DNA of 64,000 nt from SZAS-103 sp038316385 (GTDB lineage: Bacteria > Pseudomonadota > Gammaproteobacteria > Xanthomonadales > Xanthomonadaceae), in the NCBI GenBank assembly GCA_038316385.1, contig JBBQAN010000011.1, positions 1 to 64,000 of the forward strand. The letters run 5' to 3'. Positions 34,152-42,910 of the stretch are shown here, in pieces. The position numbers and the translations under genes were made by a program. The stretch's first letter is position 1. Every line of letters starts with the position of its first letter. The notes below the pieces were generated by a model. It searched no databases, was not told the origin of the DNA, and was given only the letters and a program-made list of their open reading frames with translations.

Positions 34152-34177
34152 TTGGCATTCCTGTGCAGGTATGCCAA
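34152..34177. promoter_or_regulatory. 26-bp near-perfect palindrome upstream of the ECF sigma gene
   Basis: The outer half-sites TTGGCAT (34152-34158) and ATGCCAA (34171-34177) are perfect inverted repeats. The centre contains a second inverted pair, CCTG-TG-CAGG. The site lies 64-89 nt upstream of the sigma start codon. It is a good candidate for a regulator-binding site or part of the 5' leader. Confidence 0.5.
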
Positions 34178-34191
34178 GCGCGAACAACTTT

Positions 34192-34222
34192 GTGGCTGGC
34201 TTGACATTTTTTCGCCAGCCAC
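34192..34222 (-). terminator. Stem-loop after the TPR-oxygenase gene
   Basis: A 9-bp perfect stem (GTGGCTGGC / GCCAGCCAC) with a 13-nt AT-rich loop begins 9 nt after the stop of the TPR-oxygenase gene on the minus strand. No long U-run follows on that strand, so termination efficiency is uncertain. It would partly insulate the sigma-factor operon. Confidence 0.4.
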
Positions 34223-34230
34223 CCCTTTTT

Positions 34231-36060
34231 CTAAGCTGACTCTGTTGGCACCATGTCGAACGCAATGGTCAGACGCGTCCCGTCATTGAACGGCACGGTA
34301 CCATGCCAGAAATACGATGGGAACAAAGCGAGCAAGCCGGGTTCTGGTCGGATGAAATATTCGGGTGCGAGCGGCGGCTCGGTGCGCGTGCCTGGTTCGC
34401 CGAATTTCAGCCAGCCTTCGCGATCGTCGCTACCATCGGACCCAAGTGTACCGGGCAATTCGACATAGAAAGCCGACGATAACCAACCCTGGGGGTGCAC
34501 ATGATTGACGTGATAGCCATTCGCGCGCAGGCGCACCGACCAGGCTCCCTTGATCCGATATTCGCCTGTGTTGCGTCGGCGCAGCGGATCCCCTCCGAAG
34601 CCCATTGTCTCAAGATGTCGGTGGATCGATGGATCGATCACCGCAAAAAATGCGCGGATTGCCGGATCGGCAGAACGCAGCAGGTTTTCCGCAGTTTGCG
34701 ATCCTTGGCGCAGCGATTGATGTAGCGGATGCATGTGCAGCGTATGCCTGTGATGCAGACTGGCGGCAAGGTCACGTAAATAACTGGGGAGGTCGCTCCA
34801 ACCAAGCGGGGTATCGATGATCCAGCCACGCGCCATCTGCGCGTAGTCGCAGAATTCGGTGTATCGCGCGTCGCCGAGCAGACGCCATGCCGTAGTCTGG
34901 AGCGCGATCAGGTATTGATTGTTCGCTTCTGTAAACAACAGCCGCTCCACCAGGTGCAGCGCTTCATCCGCTTCGCCGATGCCGAGCAACATATTGGCAA
35001 GGATGTGGTACGCACGCGGATCCACCGGGGCTGTCTGCGTCGCCCTGCGCGCATAGTCGAGCGCAAGTTGCGCGCTGAATTTCGACGCGACCTTGCTGAC
35101 AGATAGCAGCAGCGCGATACCGGCGCCCGGACGATTTGCGCGATCGGCCAGCCATGCATGCGCGGCGATGGCGTCGCCCGAGCCGTCCAGAAGGTCCGCC
35201 TTGATGATGGCTAGCTCTTCGTCATCGGGATGTTGCCGCAATGCCGCATCGAGCTGCTCGCTCGCGGCGGCAAGATCTCCACTGCGCATCCAGATGAGTG
35301 CGGCGAGATGACGCTGGGCGTCGGCATAAGGGAGGCGCAGTCGGATTGCTTCCCGGAATGCGTCCGCGGCCTCATCGAATCGATTCGTAGCCATCAAGGC
35401 GCGCGCGTGCACGTAGTGCACTTCGGGTGTATTTGCTCCCTTGCCGATGGCGCGACTCGCGGCGGATACCGCATCTGGATGCTCACCGGCCGTATCAAGG
35501 GCGGCGGCGAGGTTGAGTTCGCCGACGGGATTATTCGGCAAAGCAGCAACGACATGACGATAAATTGAGAGGGCTTCGTCGTGACGATCGAGTGCCGTCA
35601 ACGCGACCGCACGCTTGGTGAGTAAATCGAGATCGGGTTGCAGCGCGGCAACAAACGGCGCTGTGATGTCGAGCGTTTCCTGGTGCCGGTTTGCACCATT
35701 CAGCATGTCTGCGAGTACAAGCGCGGCACGCGGATAGTTGTGGCTTCCGGACAGTGCAAGACGCAAGGCATGTTCGGCCTCCTCCGTGCGTCCGCTGTTG
35801 GCGAGCAACTCACCGAGCGCGGATTGTACGGGTGCCCAGCGCGCATCAATCGCGACCGCGGTACGAAGCACGCGTTCGGCACCTGCAACATCATCGAGTG
35901 CGAGCAGCGCGCCGGCCAGCAAGCGATGCGCTTCAACAAAGCGCGGAGCGACTTGCAGGATCTCCTCAAGCATCGAGCGGGCAAGTGCAAAATTGCCGGC
36001 CTGCAGCAACGACGACGCCTTCTGCATCGCCGGTAGGACGTTCTGGTGAGGAACGCTCAC
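34231..36060 (-). CDS. TPR protein with C-terminal putative 2OG-Fe(II) oxygenase domain
   Basis: The 609-residue protein is mostly TPR repeats (about 10-400), for example FVEAHRLLAGALLALDDVAGAERVLRTAVAI. The C-terminal 200 residues match the putative 2OG-Fe(II) oxygenase family that follows TPRs (2OG-FeII_Oxy_5 type). Its motif is NHVHPQGWLSSAFYVELPG (His520/His522). A distal site is FPSYFWHGTVPF (His586), and the cosubstrate Arg is in TRLTIAFD (Arg596). The start is GTG at 36060. Together with the two oxygenases at 30-32 kb it makes three Fe(II)/2OG families in 6 kb. Confidence 0.87.
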   Translation of the reverse strand: MSVPHQNVLPAMQKASSLLQAGNFALARSMLEEILQVAPRFVEAHRLLAGALLALDDVAGAERVLRTAVAIDARWAPVQSALGELLANSGRTEEAEHALRLALSGSHNYPRAALVLADMLNGANRHQETLDITAPFVAALQPDLDLLTKRAVALTALDRHDEALSIYRHVVAALPNNPVGELNLAAALDTAGEHPDAVSAASRAIGKGANTPEVHYVHARALMATNRFDEAADAFREAIRLRLPYADAQRHLAALIWMRSGDLAAASEQLDAALRQHPDDEELAIIKADLLDGSGDAIAAHAWLADRANRPGAGIALLLSVSKVASKFSAQLALDYARRATQTAPVDPRAYHILANMLLGIGEADEALHLVERLLFTEANNQYLIALQTTAWRLLGDARYTEFCDYAQMARGWIIDTPLGWSDLPSYLRDLAASLHHRHTLHMHPLHQSLRQGSQTAENLLRSADPAIRAFFAVIDPSIHRHLETMGFGGDPLRRRNTGEYRIKGAWSVRLRANGYHVNHVHPQGWLSSAFYVELPGTLGSDGSDDREGWLKFGEPGTRTEPPLAPEYFIRPEPGLLALFPSYFWHGTVPFNDGTRLTIAFDMVPTESA

Positions 36061-36064
36061 TCAG

Positions 36065-36208
36065 TCAACTCAACCGTTTGGCCATGGTGAGAATTTCGAC
36101 CTCGAATCCGAACGACTCATAGAACCACATCGCCCGATCGCCCGGCGACGTATCCGTTTGAACTCGACTTGGAAACAGATGCCTTTCCGTTTCCGCGCAA
36201 CGTCCACT
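36065..36208 (-). pseudogene. 5'-truncated GNAT acetyltransferase fragment
   Basis: The 47-codon open stretch on the minus strand is closed upstream by a TAG at 36209-36211. It reads ...VQTDTSPGDRAMWFYESFG followed by FEVEILTMAKRLS and a stop at 36065-36067. This looks like the C-terminal acetyl-CoA-site and FYESFGF segment of a GNAT enzyme, without the N-terminal two thirds and without a start codon. It lies between pckG and the TPR-oxygenase gene. I infer a gene remnant. Confidence 0.5.
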
Positions 36209-36240
36209 CTACCATCCGCGATACGGGAGCGATCTACTCT

Positions 36241-38016
36241 TTAAGCCCCCAGCGCATTCGCTATGCGTTGCTGCTCGCGCCGGAGCGCCTCTGGCATGCG
36301 CGCGCCGTAGCTGTCGAGGTAGGCACCGATCTCGGTCAGTTCGTGTTTCCAGCCGGCGCGATCGATCGCAAGCAATGCATCCAGACGATCAGCGTCGATA
36401 ACCAAACCTTCGACATTCAGATCGCCCGCCAGCGGCAGATTGCCAATCGGCGTTTCCTGCGCACCCACCGTGCCGTCCACACGTTTGATGATCCACTCGA
36501 GCACGCGCAAATTGTCGCCGAACCCGGGCCACAGAAATTTGCCGTCGTCGCCCTTGCGGAACCAGTTGACGTGAAAGATTTTAGGCAGATGGGCGCCCGG
36601 CTTGTCGAACGACAGCCAGTGCGCGAAATAATCGGCGAAGTTGTAACCGCAGAACGGCTTCATCGCCATGGGATCGCGACGCACCACGCCGACCGCACCG
36701 GTTGCCGCAGCAGTGGTTTCGGATGCCATCGACGCGCCGGCCAACACACCATGGGTCCAGTCGCGCGCTTCGAACACGAGCGGCACAAGCGATTCGCGAC
36801 GGCCGCCGAACACGATCGCAGAAATCGGCACGCCTTGCGCGTCTTCGGCATGCGGCGAATAGCTCGCGCATTGTTTCGCGCTCACCGTGAAGCGTGAATT
36901 CGGATGCGCGGCCGGCCCAGTGTCGGGGCCGTTGTTCGGATCGTCGCTTTCAGCGATGGGACGCCCCTGCCAGTCCTTGACCGGCACGCCATCGGGCAGA
37001 CCTTCCCACCACGGACGATTGTCGGCGGTGACCGCGACATTGGTGAAGATCGCATCGTGATCGAGCATCGCCAAAGCGTTCGGATTGGTCTTGGCCGAGG
37101 TGCCCGGCGCGACACCGAAAAAGCCAGCTTCCGGATTGATCGCCCACAAGCGGCCGTCTTCGCCCGGCGTCATCCAGCAGATGTCGTCGCCGACTGTCCA
37201 CACTTTCCAGCCGTCCTTGAGATAGCCGGCCGGCGGAATCAGCATCGCGAGATTGGTCTTGCCGCAGGCCGACGGGAACGCCGCGGCGATGTAATGGGTT
37301 TCGCCTTGGGGATTCTCGATGCCGACGATCAGCATGTGCTCGGCCAGCCAGCCTTCGGTGCGCGCCTGGTACGAAGCGATGCGCAGAGCGTGGCACTTCT
37401 TGCCAAGCAACGCGTTGCCACCGTAACCCGAACCGTACGACTTGATCATGAGCTCTTCGGGGAAATGCATGATGAAACGGCGCTCCGGATCGAGCTCGCC
37501 AATCGAATGCAGGCCCTTCACAAACGTTCCATCGCGCTCGATGCGCGCGAGCGCGGCGGCGCCCATGCGCGTCATGATGCGCATGTTCGCGACCACGTAT
37601 GCGCTGTCGGTAATCTCCACGCCGCAGCGCGCGATTGGCGATGCGATCGGACCCATGCAATACGGAATCACGTACATCGTGCGCCCGCGCATGCAGCCGG
37701 TGAACAATGCGTCGACCTTGTCGTGCGCATCGGCCGGCGCCATCCAGTGATTGTTCGGTCCAACGTCGTCCTCCTGTGTAGTGCAAACGAAGGTGAGGTG
37801 CTCGACGCGCGCGACGTCCGATGGATTCGAACGATGCAGGTAGCAATCAGGATTGGTCTGCGCGTTCAGCGCGATCAAGTCGCCGGTGGACAGCATCAAC
37901 TCGTTCAGCGCCTTGCTCTCCGAATCCGAACCATCGCACCACTGGATGCGGTCGGGTTGGGTGAGAAGCGCAACTTCAAGAACCCACTGATTGAGGGCGT
38001 CGAGTGAACTGGACAT
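36241..38016 (-). CDS. pckG: Phosphoenolpyruvate carboxykinase (GTP)
   Basis: This enzyme converts oxaloacetate and GTP to PEP, GDP and CO2 in gluconeogenesis. The 591-residue length and motifs are those of the GTP-dependent class. The P-loop is AAAFPSACGKTNLAML with the reactive cysteine. Metal/substrate regions are IKSYGSGYGGNALLGKKCHALRIAS and DDICWMTPGEDGRLWAINPEAGFFGVAPGTS. The GTP-binding part is WFRKGDDGKFLWPGFGDNLRVLEWI. The ATG at 38016 is well supported by the N-terminus. It is transcribed away from the fadE/TetR region. Confidence 0.97.
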   Translation of the reverse strand: MSSSLDALNQWVLEVALLTQPDRIQWCDGSDSESKALNELMLSTGDLIALNAQTNPDCYLHRSNPSDVARVEHLTFVCTTQEDDVGPNNHWMAPADAHDKVDALFTGCMRGRTMYVIPYCMGPIASPIARCGVEITDSAYVVANMRIMTRMGAAALARIERDGTFVKGLHSIGELDPERRFIMHFPEELMIKSYGSGYGGNALLGKKCHALRIASYQARTEGWLAEHMLIVGIENPQGETHYIAAAFPSACGKTNLAMLIPPAGYLKDGWKVWTVGDDICWMTPGEDGRLWAINPEAGFFGVAPGTSAKTNPNALAMLDHDAIFTNVAVTADNRPWWEGLPDGVPVKDWQGRPIAESDDPNNGPDTGPAAHPNSRFTVSAKQCASYSPHAEDAQGVPISAIVFGGRRESLVPLVFEARDWTHGVLAGASMASETTAAATGAVGVVRRDPMAMKPFCGYNFADYFAHWLSFDKPGAHLPKIFHVNWFRKGDDGKFLWPGFGDNLRVLEWIIKRVDGTVGAQETPIGNLPLAGDLNVEGLVIDADRLDALLAIDRAGWKHELTEIGAYLDSYGARMPEALRREQQRIANALGA

Positions 38017-38093
38017 GCGGCCTGGCTCCGGAACGGATCGCGGTACATGCCGCGGGATGTCATTTTACCCGCTGGAGCGGGTGCGAAGCACGT

Positions 38094-38678
38094 TCATGGA
38101 ATCAGCGTGCGCATCACGTGCTCGACATACGCCTCGAATTCGTCGTGATGCAGGCGCGGCTGGTGCAGTTGCAGCGCCAGTTGCAAGAAGCCGACGTAGG
38201 CCGCATAGGCGAGTCGGGCGCGATGCTGGGCGTCGGCGCGGCCGAGTCCAGCCTGGCGGAACGACGCGCAAAGATAATCGAGCCGGCTCTTGGACACGCG
38301 CTCCATGACCGGCTTCACCAGCGGGTGATCGAGTGCCTTGAGCAATTCCGAATAGATGATGTGGGTCTTGGCTTCGTGTGCGACCAACAGGAACAAGGCT
38401 CGCAAGCGCTCGCGCGGATCGGAAATTGCTTCGAGCTGACCGAACACGGTTTCCTGTTCGACCGATTCCCAATGCTCCAGCGCCGCCGTCAGCAACGCCT
38501 CGCGCGACGGGAAATGCCAGTAGAAGCTGCCCTTGGTCACCCCGAGCCGGCGCGCCAGTGGTTCGACGCCGACCGCCGCCAGCCCCTGCTCGCCGAGCAG
38601 GTCGAGCGCCGCCTGCGCCCAGTCGGCCGCGCTCAGGCGTGCGGGACGGTCATTGCGGGCTGTATGTGTATCCGACAT
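38094..38678 (-). CDS. TetR family transcriptional regulator
   Basis: The 194-residue protein has a TetR-type N-terminal helix-turn-helix (WAQAALDLLGEQGLAAVGVEPLARRLGVTKGSFYWHFPSREALLTAALEHWE in two adjoining parts). An all-helical ligand domain follows. It is divergent from fadE. The intergenic region carries GTATGG/CCATAC half-sites, so it probably represses fadE and itself, releasing on a fatty acyl ligand (inference from position). The ATG at 38678 is chosen; the upstream open frame is the shared promoter region. Confidence 0.9.
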   Translation of the reverse strand: MSDTHTARNDRPARLSAADWAQAALDLLGEQGLAAVGVEPLARRLGVTKGSFYWHFPSREALLTAALEHWESVEQETVFGQLEAISDPRERLRALFLLVAHEAKTHIIYSELLKALDHPLVKPVMERVSKSRLDYLCASFRQAGLGRADAQHRARLAYAAYVGFLQLALQLHQPRLHHDEFEAYVEHVMRTLIP

Positions 38679-38774
38679 GTGCACAGTGTATCCATACGGT
38701 CGGGGCGGAAACAGAATGCTCTGATGGTGCACATTGATCCATACCGGACACGATTGCACTGTGGCATCATGCAT

Positions 38775-38794
38775 ACCATACTATAGCGTATGGT
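38775..38794. promoter_or_regulatory. Candidate TetR operator in the TetR-fadE intergenic region
   Basis: The inverted repeat ACCATAC-(6 nt)-GTATGGT spans 38775-38794. Additional CCATAC half-sites occur at 38692-38697 and 38739-38744. The position, between divergent regulator and target genes, is typical of TetR operators. The assignment is inferred from symmetry and location. Confidence 0.55.
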
Positions 38795-38904
38795 GATTTG
38801 AAACGTCATACCCGCCTGAGTTCGCACGAGCACGTACGCTTGACGACTGGCGTGATCACACGGAGTCACAAACACCGCAACCTAACGTTTCACGGAGTCA
38901 GTCC

Positions 38905-41370
38905 ATGAGCATCCTCGCACCAATCCTGATCCTGCTTCTGGTCGGCTTCGCATCCGCGTACCACCGATTGCCGCTGCTGATCTGGGCGCTGTTGACGGCC
39001 GCTTTGCTGGCAATCGGCGCGTGGCTTGGAGCAATCATCACCGCGACGATCGTCGCAGCAGTCTTGGTTGCGCTAGTTGCGATTCCGCTGCTGATTTCGC
39101 CGATCCGGCTGCCGTTGATTACCCGTCCGCTGCTGGCTTTCTACACCAAGATCCTGCCGCCGCTGTCCGACACCGAGCGCACCGCGCTGGAAGCCGGCAC
39201 GGTCGGATTTGAAGGCGAATTGTTCTCCGGCATGCCGCAGTGGAAGGCATTGCTGGACCAGCCGAAACCCGAGCTCAGCGCCGAGGAACAAGCCTTCCTG
39301 GACGGCCCCTGCGAAGAACTGTGCAGGATGACTAACGACTGGGACATCACCCACGTCCGCGCCGACCTGCCGCCGGAGATCTGGGAGTTCGTCAAGAAGA
39401 ACCGCTTCTTCGGCATGATCATCCCGAAGGACTACGGCGGTCTCGGTTTTTCCGCGCTTGCCAACCACAAGGTCATCGAGAAGCTCGCGTCGATTTCCAG
39501 CACGCTCAGCTCGACCGTCGGCGTGCCCAACTCGCTCGGCCCCGGCGAGCTATTGATACATTACGGCACCGAAGAACAGAAGAATTACTACCTGCCGCGC
39601 CTCGCCGACGGCCGCGAGGTACCCTGCTTCGGATTGACCGGGCCATTCGCAGGCTCCGATGCAACCTCGATTCCCGACTATGGCATTGTCTGCAAACAGT
39701 CGTGGAACGGCGCAAATGTCATCGGCATCCTGCTGAACTTCGACAAGCGCTACATCACGCTTGCTCCCGTGGCGACGATCATCGGCCTCGCCTTCCGCAT
39801 GTACGATCCGGAAGGCTTGATCGGCGACAAGAAGGATCTCGGCATCAGCCTTGCGCTGATTCCGCGTGATACGCCCGGTGTCGAGATTGGTCGTCGCCAT
39901 TTTCCGCTCAACATCCCGTTCCAGAACGGCCCGATCCACGGCAAGGATGTGTTCGTGCCGTTGTCGGTGTTGATTGGTGGTGAGGAGTACGCCGGCAAGG
40001 GCTGGCAGATGCTGGTGGAGGTCTTGTCAATCGGCCGCTCGATCACTTTGCCTTCGACTTCCAGCGGCGCATCGCGGATGGCTGCGATTGTCACCGGCGC
40101 GTACGCGCGCATCCGCAAGCAGTTCGGATTGTCGATTGGACGCTTTGAAGGCGTCGAGGAAGCGCTCGCACGCATCGCCGGCAACACGTACGCGATCACT
40201 GCGCTGTCGCAGGCCACCGCTGCGGCGGTTGCGCGCGGCGAGAATCCGGCGGTGCCTTCGACGATCGCGAAATACCACTGCACCGCGATGGGCCGCGAAG
40301 TTGTGCAGGACGCGATGGACATCCACGGAGGCAAGGGCATCATCCTCGGCCCGCGCAATTACCTCGGACGCGGCTGGCAAGCCGCGCCGATCGGCATCAC
40401 CGTCGAGGGCGCGAACATCATGACCCGCAGCCTGATGATCTTCGGCCAGGGCGCAATCCTGTGCCATCCGTGGGTGCTGAAGGAAATGAAGGCCGTCGGT
40501 CTGAGCGACCCGCGCGAACGCCTGCAGGAATTCGACCGCAACCTGTTCGGCCATATCGGCTTCGCGATCTCCAATGCGGTGCGCGCATTCTGGTTCGGGC
40601 TGACCTCCGCGCGCATCGGCAAGGCTCCGGGCGATGCCTACACGCGCCGTTATTTCCGCAAGCTCAACCGCTATTCGGCAGCGCTCGCATTGATGGCCGA
40701 CACCTCGATGTTGCTGCTCGGCGGCAAGCTCAAGTTCAAGGAAAAGCTTTCCGCGCGGCTCGGCGACGTGCTCAGCCAGCTCTATATCAGTAGCAGCATG
40801 CTGAAGCGCTATCACGACGAAGGTGAGCCAGTTTCCGACCAGCCACTGCTTGCCTGGGCCTTCCACGACGCCGTGCACAAAATGGAAGTCGCGTTGTCCG
40901 GCGCGCTACGCAATTTCCCGGTACGCCCGGTCGGCTGGCTGCTGTGGATGCTGGTGTTTCCGCTCGGCCGCCGTGCGCAGCCGCCGTCGGATCGACTCGG
41001 CCATCGTGCGGCCGCATTGCTGATGTCGCCATCGGATGCGCGCGATCGCCTCGCCAACGGCATCTTCCTCACGCCCTGCGCGAACAACCCGGCCGGACGC
41101 ATCAATAGCTATCTCGCCAAGGTGGTGCTTGCCGAGCCAGTCGAGCGCAAGTTCTGGAAGGCGCTCAAGAACAGCGATATCGAAGCACTGGACTTCCCCG
41201 CGCAACTCGTCGAAGGCGTCGCCGAAGGCTGGATCACCGCAGCGGAAAAAACCCAGCTCGAAGAACTGCGCGTGATGACGCTGGACACGATTTCGGTGGA
41301 CGATTTCGATCCGGCCGAGCTTGCGGTAGCGGCGCTTCAGCCAAAGGCAGCGATGCGTAGCGTGGCCTGA
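38905..41370 (+). CDS. fadE: Acyl-CoA dehydrogenase FadE
   Basis: FadE catalyses the first oxidation step of fatty-acid beta-oxidation. The 821-residue protein is of the large membrane-associated type. It has two or three N-terminal transmembrane helices (residues 1-70), a linker and the acyl-CoA dehydrogenase core (GLTGPFAGSDATSIPDYG, KYHCTAMGREVVQDAMDIHGGKGIILGPRNYLGRGW). It ends in the DUF1974-type C-terminal region (residues about 515-800). FAD is the expected cofactor. It is divergent from the TetR gene, which probably controls it. Confidence 0.95.
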   Translation: MSILAPILILLLVGFASAYHRLPLLIWALLTAALLAIGAWLGAIITATIVAAVLVALVAIPLLISPIRLPLITRPLLAFYTKILPPLSDTERTALEAGTVGFEGELFSGMPQWKALLDQPKPELSAEEQAFLDGPCEELCRMTNDWDITHVRADLPPEIWEFVKKNRFFGMIIPKDYGGLGFSALANHKVIEKLASISSTLSSTVGVPNSLGPGELLIHYGTEEQKNYYLPRLADGREVPCFGLTGPFAGSDATSIPDYGIVCKQSWNGANVIGILLNFDKRYITLAPVATIIGLAFRMYDPEGLIGDKKDLGISLALIPRDTPGVEIGRRHFPLNIPFQNGPIHGKDVFVPLSVLIGGEEYAGKGWQMLVEVLSIGRSITLPSTSSGASRMAAIVTGAYARIRKQFGLSIGRFEGVEEALARIAGNTYAITALSQATAAAVARGENPAVPSTIAKYHCTAMGREVVQDAMDIHGGKGIILGPRNYLGRGWQAAPIGITVEGANIMTRSLMIFGQGAILCHPWVLKEMKAVGLSDPRERLQEFDRNLFGHIGFAISNAVRAFWFGLTSARIGKAPGDAYTRRYFRKLNRYSAALALMADTSMLLLGGKLKFKEKLSARLGDVLSQLYISSSMLKRYHDEGEPVSDQPLLAWAFHDAVHKMEVALSGALRNFPVRPVGWLLWMLVFPLGRRAQPPSDRLGHRAAALLMSPSDARDRLANGIFLTPCANNPAGRINSYLAKVVLAEPVERKFWKALKNSDIEALDFPAQLVEGVAEGWITAAEKTQLEELRVMTLDTISVDDFDPAELAVAALQPKAAMRSVA

Positions 41371-41417
41371 TCCTGCAATGGCCTGCAACGCGACCATGGC
41401 GGTCGTCGATGGGAATT

Positions 41418-42761
41418 TCAGGAAGTCGCGTTGTCGCCGGGTCTGGTTGACGTATCGCCCTGCTCGACCTGTCGCGCAAGCCGCCACCCAATCGCACCCG
41501 ACGCCGCAAGCACCGCTGCACCGACGACGCCGAATCCAGCAACGCCGACGCCGAGCAGATGCAGTCCGTTGACCGATAGCGCCGACACTACATCGCCGGC
41601 GCGCCAGACCGCCGTATCGACCGCATTCTTGCCCTTGTAGCGCAAGTCACGCGGCACCTTGGTAAACAGGCTTTCGCGCGCGGGTTGCACCATGCCGTAG
41701 GCGAGTCCGCGCGTGACGATCAGCACCAGCGCGACCCACGGCATCGAGCCGATGACCAGCGCGCGAGGATCGTGCGCAAGCGACATCAGCAGGCAAACCA
41801 GCACGCCGATTGCCGCCCACAACGCAATCACCGGACCTGCACCACGACGCAGCAATAGCCAGCGCGTCAACGTCACTTGCACCACGACTTGCAGGATGTT
41901 GGTCGACAGATCGATGTTCGCCGCAAACCGTGTTCGCGCCACCGCGTCGTGGAAAGTGGCGCCCGAATAATCGGCGATGAGCGCGTACGCGATCGTGCCG
42001 ATGGCGTCGCCCAGCAGCATCAACAGCGCCATGTTGCGCATGAAGGGATTGGCCAGGACCTGCTTGAGTCCATCGAACATGCCGCCGCCGATGGCAGCCT
42101 CATGACGTGCATCGAGACGGTGCGCACCATGCACGCGTGCACAGCGACCGAGCGCCATCACGCAAGCCAGTGCAACGCACAGCAGCGATGCCGACACGAC
42201 CAGCAGCGGTGCAACACCGATCACGTCGACCAGTTGGCGGGTGATGAGCGGTCCGGTGATCGCGCCCGCCGTACCGCCCAGTGCGATGACCGGAAACAAC
42301 CGGCGCGACTGTTCGTCAGTCCAGATATCGGCCATGAAACTCCAGAACACCGACACCACGAACAGGTTGAACACACTCACCCAGACGAAGAACACGATCC
42401 CGAGCATGCGCGGGCCGAGCAACTCAGGCTTGGCGAACAGCGGCACGAATGCCAGCAGGCAGGCGATGAAGAACAGGTAGACGACCGGCACGACGATGCG
42501 CCGGGGCCAGCGCGACACCAGCCACGCGAACGCCGGTGTCAGCACCAGCGTGGCGACGAACGTGGCGGCGAAGAACCACGGCAACTGCGTCGACCCGACC
42601 GCGGCGGATAGTTGCTCGCGCAGAGGACGCATGACGTAGTACGACGCGAGCACGCAGAAGAAATACACGAAGGACAACAGCGCAGCCGGACGCTCGCGCT
42701 TGCGCGAACCGCCCGCAGCCAGCGATGTAGCGAAGCCGGTCGGATCACCCGGATCAGACAT
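41418..42761 (-). CDS. MFS-type transporter (NTP/NDP-exchanger-like)
   Basis: The 447-residue integral membrane protein has about 12 transmembrane segments. Features are SFVYFFCVLASYYVMRPLREQL near the N-terminus, FPVIALGGTAGAITGPLI in the middle and VQPARESLFTKVPRDLRYKGKNAVDTAVWRAGD in the C-half. The last two match a proteobacterial group often annotated as MFS or Npt1/Npt2-like nucleotide transporters. The transported solute is uncertain. It is divergent from the GMC oxidoreductase gene. Confidence 0.8.
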   Translation of the reverse strand: MSDPGDPTGFATSLAAGGSRKRERPAALLSFVYFFCVLASYYVMRPLREQLSAAVGSTQLPWFFAATFVATLVLTPAFAWLVSRWPRRIVVPVVYLFFIACLLAFVPLFAKPELLGPRMLGIVFFVWVSVFNLFVVSVFWSFMADIWTDEQSRRLFPVIALGGTAGAITGPLITRQLVDVIGVAPLLVVSASLLCVALACVMALGRCARVHGAHRLDARHEAAIGGGMFDGLKQVLANPFMRNMALLMLLGDAIGTIAYALIADYSGATFHDAVARTRFAANIDLSTNILQVVVQVTLTRWLLLRRGAGPVIALWAAIGVLVCLLMSLAHDPRALVIGSMPWVALVLIVTRGLAYGMVQPARESLFTKVPRDLRYKGKNAVDTAVWRAGDVVSALSVNGLHLLGVGVAGFGVVGAAVLAASGAIGWRLARQVEQGDTSTRPGDNATS

Positions 42762-42910
42762 CGCGAAGTGCGGAATCGTGCGGCATGCGCACGCAGCTTA
42801 GCCGACGGATTGGCTGCGCGCCGCATCGACCCACGACATCGACTGGTTCGTCCGTACCATTGGAATGTTTACTCTAGCATGCGCGCCTAGCCTCGCCCGA
42901 TCGCCCCTCA

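Noticed and set aside
36904..38007. A 367-codon plus-strand frame
   Set aside because: It is antisense to pckG, whose P-loop and substrate motifs are complete. The frame has an arginine/histidine-rich, unstructured composition.
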